Below, one piece after another: positions 23,759-34,780 of a stretch of 64,000 nucleotides of DNA. This DNA comes from Dichetophora obliterata (taxonomy: Eukaryota; Arthropoda; Insecta; Diptera; Sciomyzidae). Under the pieces are notes generated by a model. That model saw only the letters and a program-made list of their open reading frames with translations. It was not told the origin of the DNA and did not search any database. The translations under genes and the position numbers were made by a program. Location: positions 134,602,671 to 134,666,670 of the forward strand of contig OY986438.1 in NCBI GenBank assembly GCA_963920525.1, written 5' to 3'. The number at the start of each line of letters is the position of its first letter. Position 1 is the first letter of the stretch.

Positions 23759-24242
23759 CTTTAAATGTAACACTAGGCCTGTCAACTATCATCTGTTAAA
23801 AGACTTCTGTCTGTGTGTTTAAGCAAGCTGCGACTTTTAGTTTGTGTTTGACAGCCTCGTGAATTTCGAAAAAAATGGGAAAAAAGGAATTTCGTGTACT
23901 CAAGCATTTTTTTGGCGTTAAAATACCATCACTGATAGCGAGGAAAGGCTTCAAAAATACTATGGGGACTCTTCACCATCAATTTCAATGATGTGCCAAA
24001 AGGGTTGTGACGCCAGCACAAGTGACACTAAACCTTCAGCTCGCCCCAAAGAGGTCGTCATGCCAGAAATCGTCGATAAAATCCATGGAATGATATGGCA
24101 AGTGACCTTCCTTGCCTCCTAGCCTAACACTGATGGCATTTACCTTACACAGTAAGCGACGATGGGAGTAAGTATGCACAAGGTAGGAAAACAAAAAAAA
24201 AATGCGCACAAAATTGGAGAGAACACAAATAAATTGCAAAGA

Positions 24243-24723
24243 CCCCTGTTATATTGATCAAGACTTGAAGTCAAGTTTCAGAGTTTGTAGGCAATTCGCC
24301 GTACATCGGAAGCGACGGAAGGGAAAAAGAAACTTGAAGCTGTACCGTCAATTTTTCGTATTCCTTTTGTTATTTTTGCGTTGTTGACAGTGATTTTTAT
24401 TTTATTTTTCGCATATCAATGTGAGTTTGTTAGACTTCAGCTGCATTGAAATTTTTTTGCATTTAATTTAATTTAATTTTGCATTAAATTTTTACGCAGA
24501 AACATTTTGTAAACTTCCATTGTGGTAGAAAATGAAAATTCAGCTTGCAAATTTCTATAAACTATAATTAATTTGCTTGCTACCTATCTCGTTTTATTTT
24601 AAGAAAACAAGGAAAGAAGACAAGAAATTAAATTCAAGTCTTGACCAATGTGAAAGCTTTCGTTAAGTTCAAAAGAGAACGCCAAAAAAACTTGACTTCA
24701 AGTCTTGATCAATGTAAAAGGGG
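24243..24723. mobile_element. MITE with CCCCT ends
   Basis: The left CCCCTGTTATATTGATCAAG and the reverse complement of the right CCCCTTTTACATTGATCAAG pair and continue through ACTTGAAGTCAAGTTT. A third, partial copy of TTCAAGTCTTGACCAATGT lies inside at about 24635. No transposase. Confidence 0.6.
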
Positions 24724-24760
24724 TGAAAGCAATTTTTTATATGGTCATTATGTATGTGAA

Positions 24761-26371
24761 CAGTGGCGTAGATAGCTTTCGGTTGTGTGGGGTCCGTAAA
24801 AAATAAAATAACCTTTAAAAAGTATACTTTTGAATACCTGATCATGATTCAATTATTATAGGTTGTCCCATGGCAGAATAACCAGGTAGGCTCACTGGAA
24901 ACATGCTCTCTACGACAAATAAAACAATAACAAATGCGTAGCTATAATGTCAAAATATATTTTGTCAATTCAAAGCAGCCGTACATAGCGACACAAACAA
25001 ATTGGTTACTGAACATTCTAACTAGTAGTCAAATGAAAATTTTATTATAAGTTCATTTTTATTTGCTTTGTTTACAGCCAAAATACAATTAATTCTGTAT
25101 TATAACTATAAACACAGCTCATTTTATTAAATTTGTAATGATTTTAATAATATTTCTTATATTTTCACACAAAAAATCTGGGTACTCGCTTTATTTATAC
25201 GGTTACGAGTAAATTATACATCCATATGGCTGAACGAATAAAAATAAATTGTCAATAGTGACATTATAGCTACGCCAATGTTTTGTGCTCTCGTTTTTTG
25301 CTCTCCGAATTGCATCTACCTGGTTATTCTGCCATGGGTTGTCCATTCGTTTGACAACACCCGTAAATTTGTAAAAAAAATATATTCTCTCTCAAATATA
25401 AATGAAAACCAGGGTTTTGTGGTCTTCTATGGAAAAAGTTATGTTTCAGTGTATTGTTGTGTATTTTTTTTTTAAAAGTACTTATTCTATATTTTGTTGT
25501 TAGCAGCAAAAAATAGTGTGCATTGCGTTTATAATAATTATTGCTTTGATAAATATTATTGAAAATTGTTTTCAAATTTTGTTGCGAGCCATTTTTTCAA
25601 TTAATATATAAATCGCGACTATTAAGACGTTCGGTATTGGCAAAACAGTTTATTTTGGTGATGAAATTCAAAAATATAATGTGCCAGTGGATCCAATAAG
25701 CCGTCAGCGGTGTGAAAAGATTTGCACAAAAAATATTGAAATTAGTTTTTTAAAAACTTACTTAAATTTTCTATCAAAACAAACAAGCAGTGCAGAACGT
25801 AGTAGAAAAAGCACCAGTGAAATGTATTCTCGGGTATTAGTACTGCGAAAAAGTATGATATTTCTGCAACTGATTACTTTGATGGCATTAAAAAATTACT
25901 CTTTTGCTCTCCTCTTCAATTTTACGGGTGTATATCTTCATTCTTCTGAGTAAACGTCAAATGAATGGACAACCTGTAGTAATTGAATCATGTACCTGAT
26001 TACATGACTGTTCTCTGAAGCCGAATGTCATGTTTCACAGCCTTACTTTGTTGAAACGTCGAAAAACGGTAGGTACGTAAAAAATTACTTGCTTGTTGAA
26101 TTGAATCTAAACAACACCGAATTTCTGGTAACTACACATGTCACTATATCTCTAGTAATTGTTAACCAATTTAGAAAAATTGAACACTGAAATAATTTAA
26201 ATTTTAATAACTTTCTTGAGAAAAAGAAGAATTTTTGGCAATACATACACATTTGGATTCGTGCTAAGCTTAGTATTAGAATCAATTCACAACAACGTGA
26301 GACATTTGGTAATGTGTCCATGGCTCTATGTGGGGTCCAGACCTGCGTACTCCCCCATATCTATGCCACTG
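24761..26371. mobile_element. hAT-like element interrupted by P-like copy C
   Basis: The ends CAGTGGCGTAGATAG and (reverse complement) CAGTGGCATAGATAT have flanking octamers TATGTGAA and TATGTTAC (six of eight match). A second inverted block lies inside: ATGATTCAATTATTATAGGT on the left and its diverged reverse complement at about 25960-26000. The P-like element sits within that block, exactly inside its GGTTGTCC. A 90-codon frame at 25681-25953 inside has no recognisable domain. Confidence 0.5.
24869..25336. mobile_element. P-like TIR element, copy C (468 bp)
   Basis: The ends CATGGCAGAATAACCAGGTA are identical on both sides as inverted repeats, and a perfect 8-bp duplication GGTTGTCC flanks at 24861-24868 and 25337-25344. 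An inner inverted pair GTAGCTATAATGTCA / TGACATTATAGCTAC lies near both ends. It has no THAP ORF and no transposase. Ends and duplication length match copies A and B. Confidence 0.75.
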
Positions 26372-26477
26372 TATGTTACTATATTTTTAAGAGCATAGAA
26401 AAATACTTTTATACACATACGACCACGAATATCTTCTGAACATCACTATGAATTAGTATTAAATACAATAAAATATA

Positions 26478-26773
26478 ATAAGGCTATTCACAGTTTGAAT
26501 ACGTGATCAGTTATTTGTACGCCAATTTACAAAAGCGTATTTTGCTTTGCTGTTGTTTTGCATACAAATGCAAATACGCAGATACTCGTAAATAAAAGTA
26601 GCCCTTGGACTTGTTTTTTGTACCTCGTATTTTTATGCTCTGTCTACATACATCACAGGGTTGCATAATTATTGAATACGACAATCACATGGCGGACTGC
26701 TCACAGTTTCAACAATAACAAGTGCTTAAAATACGATTTGTTGAATGTGCGCTTAAACTGTGAATAGCCTTAT
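26478..26773. mobile_element. MITE with ATAAGGCTATTCACAGTTT ends
   Basis: The 19-bp end ATAAGGCTATTCACAGTTT is an exact inverted repeat around a 296-bp body, flanked by TA on both sides (26476-26477 and 26774-26775). This suits a Tc1/mariner-type or TWA-type MITE. Confidence 0.65.
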
Positions 26774-26829
26774 TATGTGTAAGTTGCTTATTTAATAGAT
26801 GTTACTTATTATATTTTTTAGTTCATGAA

Positions 26830-27328
26830 TTTATGTCCTATAGAGTGTACCATATTAAATTTAATGTGATGTTACATAGCATATAACCAGCGGACGAGGA
26901 AAACGCTTCCAACGAAACCTTATTTGTCAAATTACGATAAGTATTGTAGTTTAGAAGTTAGGGCAGTCAAATTATGATAAGTAGTTCAGAAGTTAGGAGT
27001 TTAGTTGACTTTCTCTCCTCAGCGGATGAGCTAAATACTTCCAACGATACTTTATCTGTAAAATTACGATAAGTATTGTAGTTTAGAAGTTTGGGTAGTT
27101 TACAAGCTAGGGGCTTTGTTGACTTTGTGTCCTCTAGAGGGCGCCATATTTACATTAATGTGATGTCACTTAACTTTTTTTCAGCGGACGATCAAAACGC
27201 TTCTAACGATACCTCATTTGCTTATGCCACTAAAAGTTTTTTTTGTTCACGACTTTATGCCCTCTAGAGGGCGCTATATAAAATGTAATGTGACGTCACA
27301 TAGCCTTTAACCAGCAGACGATCAAAAC
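26830..27328. repeat. Degenerate tandem repeat, unit about 130-140 bp
   Basis: At least three units share AGCGGACGATCAAAACGCTT-like, CCAACGATACCTTATTTGTC-like, ATTACGATAAGTA, TTTAGAAGTTAGG and CCTCTAGAGGGCGCCATAT-like blocks. The array is cut by the hAT element at 27329-31096 and resumes at 31097 (AAAACGCTTCCAACGATACC) to about 31160. The same repeat lies inverted at 57170-57480. Confidence 0.65.
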
Positions 27329-27646
27329 TAAAGATGCAACGGGTATCCGGCAACTATCCGGCCTAAATTTACTCAATATCCGGATAGTAACTCAATATCC
27401 GGTATCTGGCCGGCCGGATAGTTTCTTAAAATAATTTTATTTAAATAAATCTTTGTTAAATAAATAACAATTAATTAGATACTAGTTATGGCGACTTTTA
27501 TTTAAATGTGAAAAAGTAACAAAAAATTATGAAAGTATCTTCCAAAAAGCTTAGATGACATTCTTACGAGTAGTATTCACTTTAATAATAAATTCATACA
27601 TGCACTAAAAAATTTGAAAAACGTTCAATTATGAAAATGATTAAAA

Positions 27647-27880
27647 TTAATAATCAAAATTAATAAGAGGTAGATTATGGTGAATAAAAACTGAATTTTC
27701 AGCGTTCGAAGACGATAGGCGATATTGTTTGTTTTCGTTAACCAAGCCTACTTCGGAAAAGAGTCTCTAGCTATAAACGCTACTGCAAGGAGCTGAAAAG
27801 TACGTTTTGGCAAGCGATGTCAAATGAGGGTATTTTTTGGAGTTAATCGACCACTATACGTAAGGATCGTGACTGCGATC
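27647..27880 (-). pseudogene. hAT transposase C-terminal (dimerization) remnant
   Basis: The minus strand reads WSINSKKYPHLTSLAKTYFS, then a short stretch with one stop, then RLFSEVGLVNENKQYRLSSS and FIHHNLPLINFDY before a stop at 27647-27649. The W..N...YP.L..LA..Y...P, S..RLFS..G, and R-L-S blocks in this order are the signature of the hAT family C-terminal domain. At least two stops interrupt it. The upstream catalytic region is not recognisable. Confidence 0.7.
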
Positions 27881-28067
27881 AATTCGAACTCTCTTCGAAG
27901 AAGTGTTCAATCTCGGTCGCAATTGGGTTTTTGTCTTGATCGCGACACTGAATATTCTTTTCATCTGCCATTTAATTGAAGCAATCCCAATCAGGTACCG
28001 AAAATAACGATTAGTTTTGAAATTTTAGTTCAAAAGATCATGTATAAAAAGTTGTTGTAATACACCC

Positions 28068-28312
28068 CTATTACAAATTCATACGATACACGATAAACGC
28101 TTGCATTCTGTTATGCGGTATTACGAACTTACGTTTGTCATATCAAATCCAACAAATAGCGTTTATCGGAAAAAATGGTATTACGAAGCCATACGTATCA
28201 CAGAAGCAAACACAGAAGGAAACACAGATTCTTTCCACAATATCTATACGTGTCACAACGCTTTCTCCACTAATATATAACGCTTGCAAGCGTTTATCGC
28301 CTATTGTATAAA
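28068..28312. mobile_element. MITE-like inverted repeat
   Basis: CGATAAACGCTTGCA in the left arm (about 28090) recurs as the reverse complement near 28290. The region between contains another pair around AGCGTTTATCG and GGTATTACGAA. Ends are not sharply defined and no coding is present. Confidence 0.4.
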
Positions 28313-28329
28313 AATTCAACATAGGGAGG

Positions 28330-30375
28330 TAAGATATTATCGATATTTTTTCGATCAGAAATAAAGTTATTTCTTGGTTTTTATTTTTTTTTTCAATCAG
28401 AAATAAAAGTAATTTTGTGGTCGTTGTTTTTTTTCAACAAGAAATAAAAATAGTTTCTTGGTCGTTATTTTTTTCAATTAAAAATAAAAGTTATTTCCTG
28501 GTCATTATTTCTTCGATCAGAAATAACAGTTAGTGTTTGACAGATTTTTTACATTTTCTCTTCTTTTCTCAACTCAACTCTTCTTATAACATAATCTCTA
28601 TAATGCCGTGGTTATGCTAGCCAAACATGATTGCCGAACATTTTTTGTTGTTATTGTTTCACGTATAAAATGAAGAAATGAACTTTTTCTCATATTCATT
28701 TTCTCGCTCTCGGACCGAACATTTTGATTGGTGATTGAAACGCTAAACATGCCGAACTTTCCAGTGTTGGCTGTAGTCATTTTGAATGATAGCATCAAAA
28801 AAGGAGGTAAAAGTATTAAAAAGTGAAGTTGATTGTGTCTTCAAGTAACCCTTAACATAAACAGCTAGCTAGCATGTCAGATATATTTTGTTTAAGATAT
28901 TATAATAAAAATTCAGAGTAAGTAATATCAGTTCGTATATTTTAATTCGTTAATTTTAAGTACAAAAATGCAAATTAGGGTTGTGCTTTTTTGTGTTTTG
29001 ACATACTATTACATATAATGCAACTGTGCCACCAATCATAGCATAACCACCAAACAAACATTTCAGCGAAGAGAACAAATTAACAAAAATGAACACCGAA
29101 CATGTTTGGCTAGCATAACCACGGCATAAGCGAAATTACAATGCAGCAGTTGCAAAGAAGCAAAGCAAATTTATCTGGTTGTCTTATTGGGAAACAAATG
29201 AAATACAAACAAGGAAAAATCGAAATTGCTGTCAAAACAAACCAAACACCGTAGCTATTTTTTGTGTGAGGGAAATCGTGAGAAAAACCCCACGATATAT
29301 GATTTTTTTTTAAAACTTATTAAATCTGGAATGCTGTTGCATATTCATAATTGTTTTGTTGAACATTTTTTATATTTTTTTTTTTTACAAACTATAATAT
29401 ACGTTATGCAACAGATTTTTTCATTCATAAAAGTACGATTTTTTATAAGTTTTTTATATTATTGAACTAGAAAAAAATGTAAACTGTAATTCAGGACCGA
29501 AAAAACAGAAAATTAAAAATATCGAATTAAATTTTGAATTATGCGAGTATTAATTATACTTATAAAATTCAACCTTTTGTTCAAATTTTTCGTTCAATTG
29601 TCACCATTTTCCAACCTTCCAATAGTAAAAAAATTTCCATTTTATGAAGAAGTATTGCAAATTTCCAATTAATTCTATTTGAATTAATTCTATTGAATCA
29701 TTCAATATGCAAAATATCATTCTACTATCCCAGCTACTGTCCCGCCAACTGTGTTCAAAAAAATTAAGACAGTAGAGCAGAAAGTAGCAAAGTGAGTGTG
29801 TGGGGGTAAAAATTTGTGAATGTGTTGCAACTGTCTAGTTTTAACTCTAGTTTTAAGTGCCATTCATTACTTTTGTTGCCACTTTTTTTAATATTCAAAT
29901 TAAGACCAGCACTCTCGCAATATAAAATTTAAACAAATTTTCTCTTATGGATATGTAAGTTTTTTGATAGAAATTATATCAGTCAAAAAATAGTTTTTTT
30001 CTTCTGTTCGAAAAAAATCGGTGTAAAAATAACTTTTATTTCTGATTGAAAAAAATAACTTTCAAAAATAACTTTTATTTCTGATCGAAGAAATAACGAC
30101 CAAGAAATAACTTTTATTTCTGATTGGAAAAAAAAAACGGCAAAAATATAGCTGTTATTTCTAAACGAAAATATAATGACCCAGAAATAACTTTTTTTCT
30201 GATTGAAAAACATAACGACCAAGAAATAAATTTTATTTCTGATTGAAAAAAATAACGACCACGAAATGACTTTTATTTCTGATTGAAAAAAATAATGACC
30301 AAGAAATAACTTTTATTTCTTATTGGGAAAAATAACGACTACGAAATAGCTTTTATTTCTGATCGAAAAAATATC
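28330..30375. mobile_element. Fold-back element built of AGAAATAA motif repeats
   Basis: Left arm 28330-28545 and right arm 29980-30375 are inverted copies. The outer ends share ATATTTTTTCGATCAGAAAT. Each arm is an array of 35-45 bp units in which GAAATAAAAGTTATTTC is followed by GGTCGTTATTTTTTTCAATC or its complement. The right arm has about nine units and the left about four. Between the arms lies unrelated sequence with the MITE at 28604-29126. Confidence 0.55.
28604..29126. mobile_element. MITE with TGCCGTGGTTATGCTAGCC ends
   Basis: The inverted ends TGCCGTGGTTATGCTAGCCA continue through AACATG and are exact, with TAA flanking both sides (28601-28603 and 29127-29129). Length is 523 bp with no coding. 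The TAA duplication suggests PIF/Harbinger type. Confidence 0.65.
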
Positions 30376-30676
30376 GAAATAATAACCAAGGCCTTATACA
30401 GACAAGGTTTCGTCTTTGACCTGAAAGAAAAGGGAAAGATTATTTAGAGGAATTGATTGGAACCATACGTGAATTATTGATTAGGCGAAACAACCGTGAA
30501 AGACTATTTTAATTGCTTTTAACCGAGGCAAGTGTTATGCCTTAGACTCGGCAAGCATTTCCAGCCCTTAGTTGTTCCTGTCCTCTAAATCCACATTTTT
30601 CCACAATTTAGCAGTGGATTTTTAGTTTTCCATAATTCTTTAATGTTGGAAAGAACAAAGAAAGTGAAAATAACCA

Positions 30677-30750
30677 TGCCCGAGCCCGGATTCGAGCCAG
30701 GGACCTCTGGGTTGATAGTCTAGCGCACTCTACACTAGAATACAAAGGCC
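30677..30750 (-). other. tRNA-like sequence (pseudo-tRNA or SINE head)
   Basis: The minus strand has an A-box-like TAGTGTAGAGTGCGCT, then AACCCAGAGGTC, then a T-arm CCTGG-CTCGAAT-CCGGG that pairs five of five (one GU) around a seven-base loop. The acceptor ends pair poorly and the anticodon stem carries a mismatch. This is probably a decayed tRNA copy or SINE, not a working tRNA. Confidence 0.45.
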
Positions 30751-31198
30751 GACCGACGATACTCGTTATTGGCGGTCCCTGATCGCAATAAGTGTCGAGA
30801 GATGTCAAAGTTACTATTGCTATTACGCAATAATTTTATAGGAGTAAAAACTATTTAGATTTTATTATTTTAGCAATTATTTTTATTATGTAAAAGGTGT
30901 TTTTAACTTTTTTTGTCATAAACAAATGGCAGCATTCAATCCCTATATTATAGCGTGTCGAATTAGAAATACAATATTTTATTTGGTGACAAGGAGGCAA
31001 TGGACTTACCATCCGGCAGCAGGATATTCGGCCATTCGGCCTTGCAGCTCGCCGGATATCCCGTACCTGGCCAAATCACTATCCGTTGATTCTCTATTCA
31101 AAACGCTTCCAACGATACCATTTGTCAAATTATGTTAAGTAGTTTAGAAGTGATGGTGGAACAGATGAACATACATACATACATACCCGGTAAAAAAC

Positions 31199-32517
31199 AT
31201 CCCTGCAAACATTTTTAATCGCCTCAGAGCCGCCAGCGAATCGCTGGGAAGATAAGACAATCGCCTGCAAGCTCATTTGGGAGTCATCCGGGTATCGCCG
31301 GCTGTAAGAAGCTGAGACCATAAAAGCGATTCGCCGGAAAGATTCCCGAACGAATATCCTAAAGATTCGTAAGCGATTTGCTAGAAAGATTCGCTAACGA
31401 ATCGCCGAGAAGAGTATTAAGCGATTTGACGGGAAGATTCGCGAACGAATCGCTGAGAGGGGTCTTAAGCAATTCGCTTGGAAGTGTCTGGAACGAATCG
31501 CCAAAAGTAGTCCTTAAAGTGCCTCTACACTATATGTTTCAAACATATGACACGTCAAAAAATTACAAATGGTTTTTAGCTACAGATAGTGTGGAACATA
31601 TGAAAATGTGGTTTTGGAATGTTGTTTGTATTTGCGTCTGTAAATTTTTGAATTAGAACCGTCTCTAATTTCGTATGTTTTTCCATCTGTACAAAATGTC
31701 AGTGTGATAAATTTTTTATTTGAAAATGGAAGAAAAGGCAAATTTTAAGATATTTATTCAATAAATTGATTTAAAATTAATTTATTCTTAGTTTGAATGG
31801 CTACAGGAGGACATTTAAGAGCTTTAAGATTTACAAAAATTTCAAAAGCTGTTTTTATTTTCAAATGACTTGTCCATAGTGTGGAGACAAAAGAAAAAAG
31901 CTGTCTGACAAAAACTTAATTCGGACACACAGATGAAATTCGGTATGTAATTTTATTTGACATGTCATATGTATGAAACATATAGTCTGGGGGCACCTTT
32001 AGCGATTTTCGGGAAGAGTCGCACACGAATAGGCAAAATGAGTCTTACTGCATGTTTATGTAAACCGAAGGCTGAGTGTGTTGCCGAGTGTGTTCGCCGA
32101 CAAGAGTGACAAACGAATCTTTATTGAACGTTACAAGTTATTTTATAGTGGACATTCTTTGTCAAATTGGTCAACAAAAAGATCTACCACTGCAAATCGT
32201 ACTGATATGAATATTCTCAGTTTCCTTACGGCACTTTAACACAAAAAATAATTTTGTAAAATTTTTTCGATGATTATTTTTAAGGGAAGAAAAGTATATA
32301 GACTAGCCTGCTTCATACTCCAACCATCGATTTTATAATTTTTCAAAAAGCCATCTTCTAACGATCGTCGAAACAAGTGAAGGTAGATTTTGAAGATTTT
32401 TCTTGAATCGCGCATTCATCGCTTGAGCTATCGAAAAGCGATCCATCTTCCAAAAAAGTGTTAGGCGAATCGCAAGTGCACAATTCTTCCAATCGTCTTC
32501 CAAATGTTTGCAGGGAT
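31199..32517. mobile_element. Fold-back element with GATTCGC-motif arms and a nested MITE
   Basis: The ends ATCCCTGCAAACATTT are exact inverted repeats. The left arm (31225-31515) is a run of units of about 28-50 bp made of AAGCGATTCGC, GGGAAGATTCGCGAACGAAT and GCTGAGA-like words. The right arm carries related words such as GCGATTTTCGGGAAGA. The MITE at 31517-31998 interrupts it. The left flank is a CATA microsatellite. Confidence 0.55.
31517..31998. mobile_element. MITE, TTA duplication, CTATATGTTTCA arms
   Basis: The ends AAGTGCC and (reverse complement) AGGTGCC lead into long arms sharing ACTATATGTTTCA, ACATATGACA and GTCAAA, about 55 bp in all. TTA flanks both sides (31514-31516 and 31999-32001). 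It is 482 bp, non-coding and PIF/Harbinger-like by duplication length. Confidence 0.7.
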
Positions 32518-32564
32518 ATACCGCTCCTTTTGCTTCGCCATAGTCAGGTAAAAAGAGTAATTTT

Positions 32565-32695
32565 TCATCTTCCTACGCTTATCTGAGAACGTAAGCGAAC
32601 TCACAGATCTATATCACAGTGTAGGTCGAAAGGTCACAGTGAAAGTGTTGAATTTCGACCAATGGCAAATTCTAGTATTTATAATTGTTTCGTTT
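32565..32695 (+). repeat. Dispersed repeat shared with 58130-58232
   Basis: The blocks ATCTGAGAACG, ATATCACAGTGTAGGTCGAA, GGTCACAGTGAAA and GAATTTCGACCAATGGC occur in the same order and orientation at both places. Its nature is unknown. Confidence 0.5.
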
Positions 32696-33199
32696 AAAAA
32701 ATCTTTTTAAATTTTTTTTATACAAACTATAATATGATATGTTACGATACTTACGTTACATAACAGATTACAGAACTCGCACAATATAAAATTTGAAAAT
32801 TTTTTCTCTGTTGTGAAGGTTTTAAATAATTTTCAGTAACATTTAATTTTTCAGTCGCGGTAGACCCTTTGGTGGAAATGCCCATACATCGATAGTGGGT
32901 ACGATTGCAAACAAATACATTTGATTCTAACAGTTTGTCATTCCACTTCTCGGAATTTGTTTCAATCTATCCTACTGTCTTGAAATGCCACTAAACATTT
33001 ACAATAAGTGTAGTTACTTACATACAATAGGCCCAACACGGAAACCCCAGATGAGTATTTTAAATACTACTATAAATACAATGGGATGCTCCAAATGACA
33101 ACAAAAACAATTATTAAAACAATAAGACTGCTGAAAATAAAAACAAACAACAAATACATCGAAGACTCTCGCAGGTTCTCCTTCTCTTGTACGACAGTG

Positions 33200-33619
33200 C
33201 TCCAAAGCAAGCATGGGAGCCTTTCAATATGCCGCTCAAGTGACTCGATTTAGTAACTTGCGTGATTTACTCAAGACGAGAACCAGGTGTGACAAAACAA
33301 AATAATAACACAGACCTCGACAGCAAAACAGCAACAACAAAAACAACAACAAAGAAAAGAATAATAATCAAAACAGTGACAACAAGTTAAAGCTTCAAAT
33401 TCCAGTTGAATTAATTCCGAATAACTTGAAAAGTAGTAGCAATACAAATACGAGTAGATACCATAGAAAGCATTTAAAAAAGCAACAAGCTAGAAATCTA
33501 AAAATATAAAAACATGACAATCGAAATTGACAGTTTTTCGGTTACATAGAAAAAAAAGCAAAAAATCAAGAATTAAAAAAAAAATAAATTAAAATTAATT
33601 AAAATTACTGTGGCACAAA
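33200..33619 (+). promoter_or_regulatory. Probable 5' UTR of the gene at 33620
   Basis: A-rich leader sequence with CAGCAACAACAAAAACAACA and CAAC repeats, of the kind common in fly 5' UTRs, runs up to the ATG at 33620 (context CAAAATG). The transcription start and TATA element are not identified. Confidence 0.35.
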
Positions 33620-33887
33620 ATGCTAGACACCATCATCTACATACCGACCATCCTTGCTTATGCGTTCATAACGCTACTTGTTGTCATACTCAGCTTCATT
33701 GTCGTCTACGTCAGTCACAAGATCTACATTTCGGTTTATGACAGTTTGCCGGTTCCTGTACTGCTTTCGTCATCATTACATGACCAGACCAGCTCCACGG
33801 AGAAAAATGAAGCGGTGGTCTTCGAGCGAAGTTCAGCGAATAGCATTCTAACAAAACAAGCGCAAGTAGTGCGGAAATCAAAATCAG
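33620..33887 (+). CDS. Unknown membrane protein, exon 1
   Basis: The ATG opens a frame with a strongly hydrophobic segment at about residues 4-33 (YIPTILAYAFITLLVVILSF and onward VVYVSHK), a likely signal anchor or single membrane span. A polar stretch rich in Ser follows (SSLHDQTSSTEKNEAVVFER), up to KSKS. The exon ends at ATCAG|GTGAAT in phase 1. Joining to the acceptor at 39286 keeps the frame open and gives 273 residues in total. I do not recognise the family. Codon use is less AT-biased than the surrounding DNA, which supports coding. Confidence 0.55.
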
Positions 33888-33975
33888 GTGAATTTGTTAA
33901 TACTTTTTAAGGTTGAAGAGGGAGGAAGGGGTAAGCGTGTGGCTCGTTAAAGTTTTCTCAGTGAACTATAAGTTA

Positions 33976-34115
33976 CTGCATGTTTATGTAAAACTAAACG
34001 CAGGCTGAATGTCGTGAAAGAAACTAGCAACAATATTTTTTGATATGGAAAAATGTATTGCTTACCCTGTCTCGCACCACGTTCAGCCTTCGTTTCGTTT
34101 TACATAAACATGCAG
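33976..34115. mobile_element. 140-bp MITE with CTGCATGTTTATGTAAAAC ends
   Basis: CTGCATGTTTATGTAAAAC is exact at both ends as an inverted repeat and pairing continues through AGGCTGAA. A single end of the same family (CTGCATGTTTATGTAAACCG) lies at about 32049, so the element is repeated in the window. Confidence 0.6.
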
Positions 34116-34447
34116 ATAATCTGGAATTTAAAAGGAACGGAAAGGAAAGGAAATTTTAATTGACTTTTAAATACCTAGCAGCGGCGGTACCCTGACATAA
34201 CCCCAAGTGGCATAACCCCAATTTTTAATTTTGGTATTATGTCCCTACAAAAGTTTATCACGTGAAATATCACCTTAATAAAACTCTGGACCATTTTCTG
34301 CATAGCTCCATTTAATAATCTATTTGTTTTTAATTTTCCAAGATTGCCAAAGTTAGAAAAAATGTCAACATGTTGTTATTTTTAATTTGATTGACAACAA
34401 CTGACCACTGAAAATGACATAGTGAAAACCAAGCATTAGATATACAG

Positions 34448-34729
34448 CAGAGAGTATAAATTATATAGAGGTCCCAGTTCGACTTCGAATGCTATTTCAC
34501 TCAAGTTTCGTTGTACAAGCGTCCGCAGAATAAAAAACAAAACGAAAATAATTATGCTTTGCCTCAGCGTTCGTTTTGACGCTGCCTATACTTTTCTATA
34601 GGTGCACATGAAACAATTGCTGAAGTAAAAGCATAATTATTTTTGTTTTGCTTTTCTATTTTCCGGACGCTTGTTCAATGAAACTTAGTGAACTTCGAAC
34701 TGGGACCTCTATATAATTTATACTCTCTG
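34448..34729. mobile_element. hAT-like MITE with CAGAGAGTATAAA ends
   Basis: CAGAGAGTATAAATTATATA and the following GAGGTCCCAGTTCGA are exact inverted repeats. TATACAG flanks both sides (34441-34447 and 34730-34736). It is 282 bp, with inner pairing around AGCATAATTATTTTTGTTTT. It lies inside the CCCCAAGTGG element. Confidence 0.7.
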
Positions 34730-34780
34730 TATACAGTGGCAAAAACCCAATTATTTTACTTGAGGTTATCGCTACCTTAA

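Larger units (their letters stand above)
27329..31096 (-). mobile_element. hAT element, 3.8 kb, decayed, with nested insertions
   Basis: The ends TAAAGATGCAACGGGTA and (reverse complement) TAGAGAATCAACGGATA are flanked by ATCAAAAC and TTCAAAAC, an 8-bp duplication with one difference, inside the tandem repeat that surrounds it. The minus strand near the left end encodes the hAT C-terminal dimerization motif (separate entry). Most of the rest is later insertions: a MITE at 28068, a fold-back at 28330-30375 and a MITE at 28604. A tRNA-like sequence lies near the right end. Confidence 0.65.

Noticed and set aside
28330..30375. Regularly spaced short repeats resembling a CRISPR array
   Set aside because: Units are inverted, degenerate and AT-rich, with no unique spacers or cas genes, in a eukaryotic genome.
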